Program-made: the position numbers and the translations under genes | Shown: positions 13,001 to 23,559 of the stretch, one piece after another | Layout of the letters: every line of letters starts with the position of its first letter | How positions within the stretch are numbered: the stretch's first letter is position 1 | Assembly (NCBI RefSeq): GCF_042453785.1 | Contig: NC_091677.1 | Coordinates: 7,039,501 to 7,103,500, forward strand | Length of the DNA: 64,000 nt | Direction: 5' to 3' | From: Malus domestica | Lineage: Eukaryota; Streptophyta; Magnoliopsida; Rosales; Rosaceae | The notes under the pieces: generated by a model | What the model was told of the DNA's origin: nothing | The model's database searches: none | Seen by the model: the letters and a program-made list of their open reading frames with translations, nothing else

Positions 13001-13370
13001 TAAAAAAAAATGGCATGTAAGGCAACTGGATGTACATAACGCTTTCTTGCATGGATTTCTAAAGGAGGACGCATATATGTGACAACCTGCCAGATTCATT
13101 GATAAGCAGCATCCCAATCATGTGTGCAAATTGCAACGAAGCTTATATGGCTTGAAACAAGCCCCAAGAGCGTGGTTCCAACGTTTTTCAGAGTTTCTAC
13201 TTCAATTGGGGTTTCAAGCTTCCTCTTGTGATTACAGTTTATTTGTTTTCCATCATATGTTCTCAAGATCAGGTTGCTGATCTGTTCATAAAAGGTTTGT
13301 CATTGGCGCAGTTCAACCTTCTTGTTTCCAAGCTTTCAGTTATTCCTCCGCCTGCCAGCTTGCGGGGGGA
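10021..13370 (+). pseudogene. Decayed copia gag-pol
   Basis: The gag part starts with MADNLNGAAT at 10021 and shows the UBN2-type core (KLDRTNYSLW near the start). A zinc knuckle lies at about 10819-10860, where the first Cys of the CCHC pattern is Tyr. The protease active-site region at about 10990 is mutated, with the catalytic Asp replaced by Asn. The pre-integrase HLGHP region follows at about 11400, the integrase core at about 11560-12000 with stops, and the copia FLGYS region at about 12150. RT begins at about 12730 (WKDAMVQEF) and reaches LYGLKQAPRAW at about 13150. At about 13255 the sequence jumps straight to the C-terminal DQVADLFIKGL block, so the rest of RT and all of RNase H are deleted. 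Frameshifts and stops are scattered throughout; it cannot be autonomous. Confidence 0.9.
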
Positions 13371-13759
13371 GGTTAGACCAAGTTAGTGTTTGATTTCTGT
13401 TCCCGCGACTTCATGAGGTTTTGATCAACCTAAACTCTTATCTACAAAGAGGTAGGTTAGGTTACAACTCCTTTAAATGTTTGTTGTTTCTATGATATGT
13501 TTCCTTTGTATATTCTGTTGTAATTTTTTAATTTTGAATAGCCTTGTAAATAGGGATTTCATTCCCTAATGTAATCTGAAGTGGAATATAAATACATGCA
13601 GCCTCTCATTGAAAAGCCATGCAATTGAAGTGAACACTTGTGTATTCTTAAGTCTTACAATATCATCTTAAATATTTCCCATCACCTCATCCATTATCAA
13701 TGCATAAAGGTAAGGACATAAATATGAGCATTGATGTAATCCTATAGTCATGAGAAAAA

Positions 13760-14471
13760 TTAGGTGAGGACTCTTCTCTCTCCTAAATTATTGTAATATT
13801 TTCGAACTCCCCCCCCTCCATTTAAAATAGTAAATTTTAAAAAAAATTAGGTTAACCAAACTTTTTATTTTTGGATGGATAGCAGTTCTATTTTATGTTT
13901 TTGCGTATATTTAAAGAAGGTCATGGTATTGGCAAATGGCCATTTATAGTAATTTGGCAAGGCTACATCATGTAGCTAATGATATCGTACCCTCAACAAA
14001 GAAACAGTCAAGCAGAGAAGATCACACGTGTAGCATAGACTTAGACCAATAAAACAAACTTAGATAACCGCATCTGGATCCAACGGTTGACGCGCTTAAT
14101 GTCACATGCAAATGTTTGGATAGGATCGACAATTAAATAATCAACTATCAATACCCTAATCACTTATTAAGTTGATGACATCACAGAAAATGACGTAGAA
14201 GTTGCGATGTCATCAATGGTTGAATAAGAAGAACCAAATTAAGAAAAGGGACCACTGTTTCCGACTGTTTCGGTTGATGATACAGACACGGTTTTCCCCG
14301 AAAAGTAAATCTTTGAATAAAACAATAATTTAGTAGACGCTTTCACACTTTGAATAATTCGGTTTCACACTCTATTAATCTTGCACAGATGTCTATATTT
14401 GTCTTGTTACCGGTGGACAAAAGCCAACCCTACAGAGGAAGAGGATCATTTCTAGATTCATTTGGTAGAGA
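13760..14471. other. AT-rich intergenic DNA
   Basis: No gene, clear repeat border or RNA gene is visible. There is a poly-C run at about 13808. Confidence 0.4.
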
Positions 14472-14619
14472 TCCTAGGAATTCTATAATCTAACCATTTA
14501 TCGTATATCGTGCGATTAATTTTCGTTATACTATATGTATTTAATTTTAAATAAAAAAAAGTTATATAATTTCTGATCACACGATACACGATAAATGATT
14601 AAATCAAATTCCTCCTAAT
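14472..14619. repeat. Small inverted-repeat element (MITE-like)
   Basis: The two halves are imperfect inverted repeats of about 50 bp (ACCATTTATCGTATATCGTG on the left, CACGATACACGATAAATG on the right) around a short A-rich centre. The size fits a MITE. The superfamily is not determinable because no target duplication was secured. Confidence 0.5.
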
Positions 14620-14696
14620 TAAAGAAAACACCAATACAATCCACAAACCAAAACACACAAAAAGAACATAGGATTTATAATACTACCTAGGTTTTT

Positions 14697-15500
14697 GTTT
14701 TTTTTGATAAAAAAAATAATTTATTAAACACAAACTTACAAGCAAACCAAATGCCCAACTTACACCTATAAACAAACAAAAAAGGGCTTAAGACAAAAGA
14801 AAACACACAAAGAGAGCCCTAAAATAGTAAGGCCCAAAAAAACACAACAGTCGACCATAAGCTTCCACTGCATTTTCCACCGATAGATTACTAGTCAATC
14901 CATCTGATTCCCAGTCCACCCTCAAGTATCACCTCATTAGACGCCACCTCCAACCTAGATTTGCTACCTGAGCACAACCGTAAATAGGGGATAGTCGGCA
15001 ACTAAGCGAGAGAAGCCAACTACCAGTACGAAGCTCGTGGAAACCCACAAACAACACTATCGGAACCAGGAGACAACAAGGAGAAAGTGATGGTGTTGGA
15101 AACACCTGAGCCAGTGTTAACACCGGAACTCTACACGCAATCTCAACAGGATACTTGAAGATCGAACCAAGGAAGAGCTAGGAAGAGGTATACCCTCGGG
15201 GGTTGAGGAATTGGACAGATCAAAGTTAAAATTTGGGTGAAAAAACAGTAGAGGCAAGGAAAACGGAAGGAAAAGAAAGACAAGAGGACACTGTAACTAA
15301 CCCCGCCGAAGCAAAGGCCAGTACCACTGTAAAATCTTAAGTTTGAAAGCCTCACACAAATAGTGAGAAAAACTATCAACTTGGAGAGAAAAGCTCTCAA
15401 CTCGTGGAGAACTAAAAAGCAATTGTTTTGGTTTTTTTGTACTTAGGTCTATTTTGGTAATCGAGTTTTGGAGTACATAAAAATCTTCTTTTTTCAAACA
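14697..15500 (-). mobile_element. Possible 3' end of a LINE
   Basis: Read on the minus strand, the segment ends with a TTTAATAAATTATT-type tail followed by ATCAAAAAAAAC, a common way for plant L1 elements to end. The open frames upstream (14929-15497, minus) show no domain I can name. Offered only as a likely 5'-truncated LINE. Confidence 0.3.
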
Positions 15501-16205
15501 TTAGCTTAATCTCTCACACACTTGCTCACAAGACTCAAAATGTTTCCCTTGTAATTAATTATACTCAAGTAAATAACCCATAAGGTCTTATTTATATGTT
15601 ATAGGCTTTATATTGCAGTAGGGATCCCAAAAACATCAGGAACTTAAGAAATCTAAATTCTCGAAAATGATGGTGCACTGTGTGGAAGTAAAAAATTGTG
15701 TGGATGAGATCCTCATTGTGCATTTTGATCAAAATTTTGATCATGAAATGACGTTACAAGACAATTCTCTATACTCTCCTTCTATAAATAGAAAACTTGA
15801 AGTAGAAAACAATGGAACCAAACACAAACTTGAGCATTGAGGTAACCTAATCCTTAAACTTTAAAATTAGGGTAAATTACACAAAACTAACTCAACTATT
15901 TTTCAAGCCATAATCTCATATCTCATGTTTTATACATTGCAATGTTATACATCAACTTATGAATTCGTTGCAATGTCAGACCTCTGTTAATTTTTTGTCA
16001 ATTTGGTTGTTAAATGATGACGTGGCAGAAGTGGGGCCCACTCATTCACCCACTAAAATAAAAAATTAATTAATTATTATACATTATAAATTTTTTATTT
16101 GACAATTAAAATCAATTAAGAAAAACTCTCTTCCTCACTCACTCACTCTCTATTTCCTCTCACTTGTCTCCCTCACTCACTCGCTCAGCTTTCACTTGCA
16201 GAGAA

Positions 16206-16480
16206 ACAATGGCAGCCATGCTCGCCATGGCCACACTTCTTCTAACGAGATTCTTCTTTGTTGTTCTCCATGTCTCTTCAAATTCGGATACCAAACCTCT
16301 CATATCATTCAAAGTCACGTCTGATGCATCCAACATGATCACCACTTGGAAGTCCACCTCCATTGACACGTGCACCTGGACTGGTGCCTTATACATAAGC
16401 AATCGAGTATTCTGACTCATCATTGAGAACCTTGACCTCCGTAACTCATTCAAGCCACTTATCGCGCTAACTCAGCTGTG
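16206..16480 (+). pseudogene. Captured LRR receptor-like kinase fragment (N-terminus)
   Basis: The plus-strand reading has a hydrophobic signal-like start (MAAMLAMATLLL). An LRR N-terminal cap follows (PLISFKVTSD, then a TW...C.WTG pattern and SNRV). After a TGA stop at about 16412-16414 come the LRR-type words ENLDLRNSF and PLIALTQL. This is the beginning of an LRR subfamily III receptor kinase (At1g68400-like), whose members read FK..D....W.....C.WTGV.C..NRV. Only about 90 codons survive; all later repeats, the membrane span and the kinase are missing. The fragment starts right at the inner edge of the MULE TIR, so it is read as a transduplicated gene piece. Confidence 0.75.
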
Positions 16481-17314
16481 AATCCAACCAAAGCTTATGC
16501 AGATCATACATGTTAGAGATATGTCAACAATATGGGATAAACTTATATATATGCTACTAATAAATGCGAATAAATATATTATAGATAATAAACAAGATGA
16601 AATATTATTTAAGCAGTGAAACAGAAGATCGAGACTTGCGTACCGCAATGTCCTTGAAACAGAAATTTCGTCCCTACTCAGTGCTTGTAGTTCTACGGAT
16701 GTCTGCTTCACCAGGATTCAATGATCTAAGTTAGAATTCCAGCACCGGAAAACTAAACTTCTGCGAATTTGTTTGTGGGACTCTCAGTATGTTTGGTATA
16801 TAAGGATTGATGATTTTCAGTGAGTTGAATAATATGCAGATGCATGTATTTATAGTAAGCATATGTTTGTTCACAATAAACATGTTTTTGGGAGGCGAAT
16901 GTTCAATGCAAAGGTGTGTTGCTCCATCTGTTTCTCAAATATGTTCATACACTCTTAGACTTCATCTAAATGATGAGTCATTTCATAAAAAATAATTTAA
17001 TTTAATTCGAAATTAATTAAAAATAATTAATTAAAGAATTTAACTTTCAGAGCCCAAGATCTCCAAGGCCCATCTTTTGATAATTAATTATATATTAATT
17101 ATCAATTAATTGTTACACCCCAAAGCCCAACCCCAAGGGTGAGCCCAATTTTATTCTCCAAGGTTTATCACTCTAATCATTTTCTATAAGGGACAAAGCC
17201 TTATAAAGTGAGAAAACCTTATGGTGGTGAGCAATGTGGGACAATGCAATTATACTCAAAATTTCCAACAATACACACCGATGCCAACGCCACTGACTCC
17301 TTCAGCGACGACAA
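16481..17314. other. MULE interior, unassigned
   Basis: The interior between the captured fragment and the nested Cassandra element has no recognisable domain. The open frames at 16472-16711 (minus) and 16807-16995 (plus) show none. It may include further captured DNA. Confidence 0.3.
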
Positions 17315-17952
17315 TGTCACATCCCGGCTCGGGAGGGACCACTTCCCGGGCCTGCTCCATCACCGTAGCACAATATTGTCCGCTTTGGGCTTACCATTCC
17401 CTCATGGTTTTGTTTTTGGGAACTCACGAGCAACTTCCCAATGGGTCACCCATCTTGGAAGTGCTCTGGCCTCCTTCTCGCTTAACTTCGGAGTTCCTAC
17501 GGAACCCGAAGCCAGTGAGCTCCCAAAATGCCTCGTGCTAGGTAGGGATATGAATATACATTTAAGGATCACTCCCATGGACGATGTGGGATGTTACAAT
17601 CCACTCTCCTTAAGGGCCCGACGTCTTCGTCGGCACACTTTCGGCCAAGGATTGGCTCTGATACCATTTGTCACATCCCGGCTCGGAAGGGATCACTTCC
17701 CGGGCCTGCTCCATCACCGTATCACAATATTGTCCGCTTTGGGCTTACCATTCCCTAACGGTTTTGTTTTTGGGAACTCACGAGCAACTTCCTAGTGGGT
17801 CACCCATCTTGGAAGTGCTCTGGCCTCCTTCTCGCTTAACTTCGGAGTTCCTACGGAACCCGAAGCTAGTGAGCTCCCAAAAGCTCTCGTGCTAGGTAGG
17901 GATGTGAATATACATTTAAGGATCACTCCCCTGGGCGACGTGGGATGTTACA
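17315..17952 (-). mobile_element. Complete Cassandra TRIM retrotransposon (638 bp)
   Basis: Two 284-bp LTRs, 17315-17598 and 17669-17952, flank a 70-bp interior. On the minus strand each LTR begins TGTAACATCCCAC and ends GGGATGTGACA. Two bases after the 5' LTR is a perfect initiator-tRNA-Met primer site, TGGTATCAGAGCC (12-mer core at 17655-17666). A purine run (AAGGAGAG) precedes the 3' LTR. Each LTR carries the 5S rRNA-derived block that defines Cassandra (GAACTCCGAAGTTAAGCG and GATGGGTGACCC). The likely target duplication is ACAA (17311-17314 and 17953-17956), one base short of the usual five. It encodes no protein and depends on other elements' enzymes. It lies inside the MULE. Confidence 0.92.
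17425..17507 (-). promoter_or_regulatory. 5S rRNA-like Pol III promoter block in a Cassandra LTR
   Basis: This part of the LTR matches the 3' two thirds of plant 5S rRNA (GAACTCCGAAGTTAAGCG, then GATGGGTGACC and GGGAAGT, in 5S order and near-5S spacing). In Cassandra it is known to supply the internal Pol III promoter. The same block recurs in the other LTR of this element and in the solo LTRs at about 23373-23452 and 24421-24500. These are not functional 5S genes, since the 5S 5' third and its context are absent. Confidence 0.85.
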
Positions 17953-17956
17953 ACAA

Positions 17957-18429
17957 CGAAGACAGTGTCGTGTTGACGGTGAAGCAGCGCAGCAGAGAAA
18001 TCAACCTTGAGGTCTTTTCGCCTTCCTCTGCTTCGTCTTCTTTGCCTTGCTCTGGTCGTCCTAAGCTGTGCCGAATCTACAACACCAACTGGAGTTTGCT
18101 GATTTGAGCCTCCAGAAGGTACATCAAATAAACCTGACCTGGCCTGCATATAAGGCATTTCCCGCAACACTAACTAGAGTTTGCTGAGGTTCCCTATTCG
18201 CCATCAACAATGGTGTATCAGCCAATGTGGAGGAACTTGACGAAGCAGTCGGAGTGGGAGGCTTAGTGGTCGAAGAAGGGAGCGTTGAGGTCGAATGAGA
18301 TGTCGTTAGGGATCTGCGTAGGAATTTTGGTGTGTCTAAGGCAAACGAGGAAGAAGGGGGACAAATGAGGGAGTGAGGGGAGGAAAAAGAGGGGCAAATG
18401 AGGGAATGAGTGGATTAAGAAGGTGGACG
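17957..18429. other. MULE interior right of Cassandra, possibly captured coding DNA
   Basis: On the minus strand this stretch reads as Ser/Thr/Pro-rich then Arg-rich sequence (RTTRARQRRRSRGRRKD), in pieces separated by stops and frame changes. The base composition is more GC-rich than the flanks, as expected for captured exons. I cannot name a parent gene. Confidence 0.35.
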
Positions 18430-18756
18430 GAGGTGGGCGTGAGAGAGAAAGAGTGAGTGAGGGAGACAAGTGAGAGGCAAAAGAGTGAGTGGGTGTTGAA
18501 GAGAGTTTTTTTTTAATTAACTTTAATTGTTAAAAAATTAATAATTAATTTTTTATTATTTTATTGGGGAAGGAGTGGGCTCTGTTCCTGCTATGTCATC
18601 ATTTAATAGCCAATTTAACAGAAAATTTAACGGATGTATGATATTGCAACGAATTCAAAAGTTGAGGTATAACATTGCTATGTTTAAAACATGAGGTATG
18701 AGATTGTGATTCGATCTATAGTTGAGATAATTTTATGTAACTTACCCTTAAAATTA

Positions 18757-20461
18757 ATGTTGGCCAACTGAGATCAAAGCAGAACAAATGAATATATACA
18801 GTCTAATTAATGAGTGATGAGAGTTTCATGATTTAGAGGTCAAAATATTTACTAATTATGTGATGCTGTTTTTTTTTTTTTTTTTTGAATACATCTGTAT
18901 TTTTACACTAAGAATTTTAATGACTCAATACTGACACGCAAATATATATTAATCCTAGCAAACCAGTTTCATGAAATTAAGAAGTCCAAAATAAGAACAA
19001 TTTGGCATATCCATGGTATATAACACGTTTTCACTAGAATTTCCAAGAAACCATGGGATTGATTTTGAAGCTTCTAGTTACTTTTTTCTAATGAATAAGG
19101 TTTGTGTGAATCACATGCATGTACGTAACAGATACAAATTGTGTAATTAATCATGTTGATAATCAATTATGGTGGCGGCACATAAGTTAAAGTACTCGTC
19201 AAATTAATAGTTTCTAAGATAATGACGTAAGATTCCGACGGATAGATAGTACTAGTGGTACTTGGTACAAATCACATTTGATAAAGCAAATCTTATATGC
19301 GACAATAGGTACGTGTTCATGTTGAATAACCTGCAAGATAATGGGCCTGGGCGATCCTATTAGCCTTAATCATTATCATATCATGGAGGTTAATTAGTCG
19401 CTTGCTCCGTGGCTGGTGATGACTTAGTTTTTGCTAGCAGCCTGACAAACAGTCTAAAGTATGGCAATTTTTTTGACTTTTTGTTACTTTTTTTTTTTCT
19501 TGTTTGTAATCTTTTTTAGCAATAGCTTTGCCGTCAGCAGCAACGCTTGCTCTATGGATGTTGCTCTATTTTCTTGTGGAGGTGAGCGGTTTAGGATGAT
19601 GAAGGCTGAGATTTTAAGAATTCAAGCAACCTAGTACCAGCAAGGTGAGAACCAACTATTGGGTCTTTTCACGTACTTTCCCAAAGTAACGTGTTACGAG
19701 CATACCGGATTGAGTGCAGCACCATCAGCCGATAAACTATCAAAGCGACCTTGTGACCGGTTAAGAGGCAATATAACACAACCATTTTGTAATAGAACAA
19801 GCAATGAAGTCATAGGATCGAATCTGAAGTGAAGATGAGAATGAGACAACCCTGGCAAATAAGCACTCCTTTAACACATGCAGTGCCGACTTCAGAGGGG
19901 AACTGCAAGATAAACAGTTAATGACCATCACCATACTTTTTGAGACAAAAATTAATCGAGTAGGAAGGATATCTTTGCATAAATTTCATAAGTACAAGAT
20001 AAAGCTTTCTAAAGGGTAGATCACACCCCCGATGAACTAAGGGACGCCCATCATAACTTAAAGCAACCGCCACTTGATCCAATGCAAGTTCATTTGTACA
20101 TCGTGTTAAGCTGGGTGCAATACACAATTGTTTTCCGTACTTGTGTCGCCTAATTTTATCGTGGATTTATAGTCTATAGAAATATACGAAGTACAAATAC
20201 GTTTACATATGTCCATGTGAATGTTAATTTAATTTTGATAACCAAGCTTAGCTACAAATCAGCTATTGTTCCATTCTTCCAGTGAAGGAGTAGCTAGCAT
20301 GTTTAGCACTAATTCGATAAATAGGAGAAAGAATTGTAATTTCAACATGCTGTAATTTTTGATAGAAAAGTTCTTGTTCATACACAAAAACACAAAATGC
20401 TGGCATTACATTTGATCTCCAAGCATAAAATGATATTTTGATTAGATAAGACGACCTCACT
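18757..20461. other. Intergenic DNA between the MULE and the second MYB gene
   Basis: AT-rich with T runs at about 18870-18887 and 19490-19500. I see no coding exon, RNA gene or bordered repeat; the right part is the 3' flank of the MYB gene. Confidence 0.4.
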
Positions 20462-21776
20462 TTACAAGAAATCTCCACCAAATAGTGGATACACAAACTC
20501 AGAATCCATCAAGGGCGTGTAAAACCCACTTGGAATGTAGGAATTATCAGCCAAAAAAGGCTCGGTCCAGAAATCATCGATGAACTGACTATCTGCATAT
20601 GCTTCCATGGAAGTAACATTGATGTCTTCCACATAATTAACCCAATTATTATCTGCACTCATGGATGAGACTTCACTCGATGACGGTTGTGGAGACGGCG
20701 AAAGTTGGGAGCTATTATCAACACGATCATCAGTTTTTTGGGTTACTTGAGGGGTAACGGTACTTTCTGCATTTGGAAAAATAGCTTTCTTAATTGGTTG
20801 ATCCACTGCTGCTTCAAGGCTTGAGTAACTGGGAGTTTCTTCAGTATTTGTGGCTGATGATGAAAATGATGAGTTGCACTGTTTATTATTCGTGCGCTTC
20901 TTGAGGTTTGTATGCCAGTGATTTTTGATCTCATTGTCCGTTCTTCCTGGTAGCTGAGCTGCTATAGCAGACCATCTGCAAATCAAGGAAAACAAGATTA
21001 ATATATATCATGAGATATATTTGCACTTAACTAATTACTGAATTCTAGATTTTGTTTATTACAAGCAATGTTCTAAGCTAAATTAAGAGGAGGGGGATTT
21101 GAATACTGGACACAAATTGAGGAGGAAATGTTCAATCTACTAGAGCAATCCAGCAATTACTGAATTCTGGATTACAAAAGGCTTTTTTTTTTTTTTTTTT
21201 TTTTTTTGGTTACATTGGAGGGTTTCAGACGATGGACATAGCATACTCCTACTTCTCACTCTACGGCCATCCTCACTACTGGGCTAACCCTAGTGGCTTA
21301 AAACATATGATTTTACGTGATCCAAGTTATCAAACAATTAGGGTCTAGGTTACATAAATTAAGAAGAGTGTTATACCTATTCCCCAATTTTTCGTGTAAT
21401 TTGACAATAGTTTCCTCTTCTTCCGTGCTGTAGTTTCCTCTCTTGATGTTTGGCCTCAAATAATTCATCCACCGCAGTCTGCAACTCTTCCCACACCTCG
21501 ACAAACCTAATCAAGTAAAACCAAATTGATTAGCACTAAGAACTGATTAACTCTTTAGCTAAATACTTTAACAACTAAAACCCAATTCAATTATCATCTC
21601 TAATTACAAGTTCAGCAACTTAATAAATCACTTAGTGTCTCACCTGCAAATTTGGGAAGTTGGCGCCAATTCCAGCAGCCATACCTGGTGACATAAGCAA
21701 TTAGCTTCCTGTCTTCATCAGGTGTCCACGTACCTTTCTTCATTCCATTTTCATCGCGGCAAGGAGTTCTAACCAT
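20462..21776 (-). CDS. R2R3-MYB transcription factor (258 aa, three exons)
   Basis: A nuclear DNA-binding transcription factor, paralogue of the gene at 5562-6889. The minus-strand exons are 21776-21644 (133 bp), 21506-21377 (130 bp) and 20975-20462 (514 bp), together 777 bp or 259 codons with stop. All junctions are GT-AG. R2 starts at about residue 14 ([10 protein letters not shown]); R3 runs about 65-116 ([11 protein letters not shown] to [16 protein letters not shown]), with Tyr for the first Trp. The tail is Ser-rich and carries [12 protein letters not shown], shared in part with the other MYB and reminiscent of subgroup 2 (MYB13/14/15-type). The N-terminus is [10 protein letters not shown] instead of the common VRAPCCEK. 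Intron 2 (401 bp) contains a long T run near 21184. Class certain; subgroup moderate. Confidence 0.94.
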
Positions 21777-21891
21777 TTTTCCTAATCAAGTTCTCTCTAC
21801 TATTTCTCTCTGGTTTAAGTCTTGCTTTCTCTGAAGTTTGAGTGAGATCTCCACTGCTTGTTTTTCAGGTTTTTCCGCAAGTTGAAACTCT

Positions 21892-21899
21892 TATTTATA
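21892..21899 (-). promoter_or_regulatory. TATA box of the second MYB gene
   Basis: TATAAATA on the minus strand lies about 115 bp upstream of the start codon, which leaves a 5' leader of roughly 85 bp. The match to the plant consensus is good and the position is appropriate. Confidence 0.6.
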
Positions 21900-21959
21900 T
21901 CAGTCCCAAAAACGTGTGCCACACAATATAGTATTGCATAACGTTGCCCTGAATGTATT

Positions 21960-23255
21960 TTTCTGGTTTTCGGCCCCACACCCTAAATAATAAAAAAAGG
22001 AGCTTTTGGCAACTTCGCTACAAGTGGGCCCCAAGAAGAAGATTCAACGGAGCTACATGTTCGTTTTTTATGTATATAGAGTGACTTTGACTGTATGTTA
22101 TCAGGTGGAATTATATCAAGTAACCTATTGAACACGAGTGCAAAACAGCCAGCTTCAAGGAAACTGGCCACCTTGATCCATGATGCTTCCTACTTTGCAT
22201 CAAACCATGTGTTGCACAGCAAACGCCTCCTTTTGCATGGGTTCATTTGCCTAATCTGCCCGGTGTATATCCAGTCAACGCCTGGTACTTGCTGCCTGAT
22301 ATAAAAATGTGTGGCCACGGATGGCGCCGGTAAAGGAATACCCGCATAAAATAATTGCAAGTATGGACAAAGGAAAATTTTGATATTTAGAGACAAACTA
22401 TGACAACAACGTCATGGGGCGAAGAAGTTTGTATGGCTACGGATCATCATCGTATATTATACGAGAATCCGTTGATTCGAGTATATAATGTTAGAGATAT
22501 CATACTATTGATCATATTTTTGTAAGGCTTTTTATATTAGCATTCTACAAAATATTGAATGCACTCTAAATTAAATTTTAATACTAAATTATTTATGTAT
22601 TCTATGCAATGACAATTTTGACCTTATTAGGTTTTAAAAAAAATAAAAAATTTCTAAATACACCACAAATCATTTTTATTATTTATCTTCTTCAACTATC
22701 AAAACTCCTCCCACCCTCCATTTTTTTATGGTTATTTTCAACTAGGTTTATCTTACAGAATAGAAAGTATAGAGCATTTAGGAAGCATGAATACTACAAA
22801 TTGGAAGAACATAGATACCCGATAGCTATAAAATTTGTTAGCAAACCATAATTTTCATATGAAAAATGCCTACAAATTCATAAGAGCTTTTGGTTTCATT
22901 ACACGGGCCAAATATTCCTTCATAAGATATTACATCAAAGCACAACTTAAAAGTTCACATGTATCAAAATCACCATTGAAAATTAATAAGCTACACAGGT
23001 TAACCCTGTCCTGAACAAAGTATAACGAAAAACAAAATCATAAGATGTTTAATTTCTAAAATATTAGAGCATGATTTGGATGGTGAAGCGGTAAACTCAA
23101 GTCACAGTTCAATAAGCCAACTAAGCCGTTTAAAAATGAACGAAAAACAACAAAGTAGAACGAAAAATAAAATCATAAGGTGTTTAAAAATGAGTGTTAT
23201 AAGATTTGAAAATTGTGGGGTGTATAGAAAAGGTATGGAGAAAATGTGAGGTGTA
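21960..23255. other. Intergenic DNA upstream of the second MYB gene
   Basis: No coding exon is supported. The open frames around 22095-22396 overlap on both strands and have no recognisable domain. The rest is AT-rich with no bordered repeat. Confidence 0.4.
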
Positions 23256-23260
23256 TGTTG

Positions 23261-23554
23261 TGTCAAATCCCGGCCCGGACCCTCACCACATCCCGGGCTC
23301 GACTCCACTGTAGCATGATATTGTCCGCTTTGGGCCCCGACCATGCCCTCATAGTTTTGTTTCTAGGAACTCGCACGAAAACTTCTCAGTGGGTCACCCA
23401 TCATGGGATTGCTCTTGCGCAAACTCGCTTAACTTCGGAGTTCCGATGGAACCTGAAGCCAGTGAGCTCCCAAAAAGCCTCGTGCTAGGTAGAGATAGGA
23501 ATATACATATAAGGCTTACAGGATCCACTCCCCTGAGCGATGTGGGATGTCACA
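23261..23554 (-). mobile_element. Cassandra solo LTR (294 bp)
   Basis: Minus-strand ends are TGTGACATCCCAC and GGGATTTGACA. A perfect 5-bp target duplication TGTTG flanks it (23256-23260 and 23555-23559). The 5S rRNA-like block is at about 23373-23452. There is no second LTR or primer site, so it is a solo LTR. Confidence 0.92.
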
Positions 23555-23559
23555 TGTTG

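Larger units (their letters stand above)
9677..13659 (+). mobile_element. Ty1/copia LTR retrotransposon, internally deleted (3983 bp)
   Basis: The LTRs are 9677-9965 and 13371-13659, both 289 bp. They start TGTTAGACC (the first base is mutated to G in the 3' copy) and end CTTAAGTCTTACA. The 5-bp target duplication ATATC flanks the element (9672-9676 and 13660-13664). By eye 36 of 289 LTR positions differ, so the insertion is old. Directly after the 5' LTR is TGGTATATGAGC, a decayed initiator-tRNA-Met primer site; before the 3' LTR is a purine run (TGCGGGGGGA). Domain order is gag, protease, integrase, RT: a copia element. It lies within the LINE relic. Confidence 0.93.
8316..13757 (-). pseudogene. 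LINE (L1-type) reverse-transcriptase relic, interrupted twice
   Basis: Three minus-strand pieces read in order as the C-terminal half of a plant LINE reverse transcriptase: 13757-13665, 9671-about 9404, and about 8862-8316. The first ends in a DEVMGNI region just upstream of the YxDD-type catalytic box. The second carries that box in decayed form (FVDD after one lost base) and the GVNVKLNLWW region. The third carries GWMKWKS, LYGTKCWA and the downstream conserved block. Stops and frameshifts occur in all three. The 3' end (8316-8360) has the familiar plant LINE tail with GTT repeats. The 5' part is missing. The two gaps are later insertions: a TRIM-like element and the copia element. Confidence 0.85.
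15870..18747. mobile_element. Mutator-like element (Pack-MULE) with long TIRs, 2878 bp
   Basis: The element begins GGGTAA and ends TTACCC. It has terminal inverted repeats of about 320 bp (15870-16195 and about 18430-18747) and is flanked by the perfect 9-bp direct repeat TTAAAATTA (15861-15869 and 18748-18756). Long TIRs with a 9-bp duplication identify the Mutator superfamily. No transposase is present. Just inside the left TIR is a fragment of an LRR receptor-kinase gene, so it has the form of a Pack-MULE. A complete Cassandra TRIM is inserted inside (17315-17952); without it the element is about 2.24 kb. A related TIR end occurs at about 61268-61467. Confidence 0.9.

Noticed and set aside
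17425..17507. 5S rRNA gene
   Set aside because: Only the 3' two thirds of the 5S sequence is present and it lies in a Cassandra LTR with proper LTR ends.
17208..17895. Overlapping open frames of up to 195 codons on the plus strand
   Set aside because: They run through the two Cassandra LTRs and the same amino-acid words repeat at the LTR spacing; they are by-products of the TRIM.
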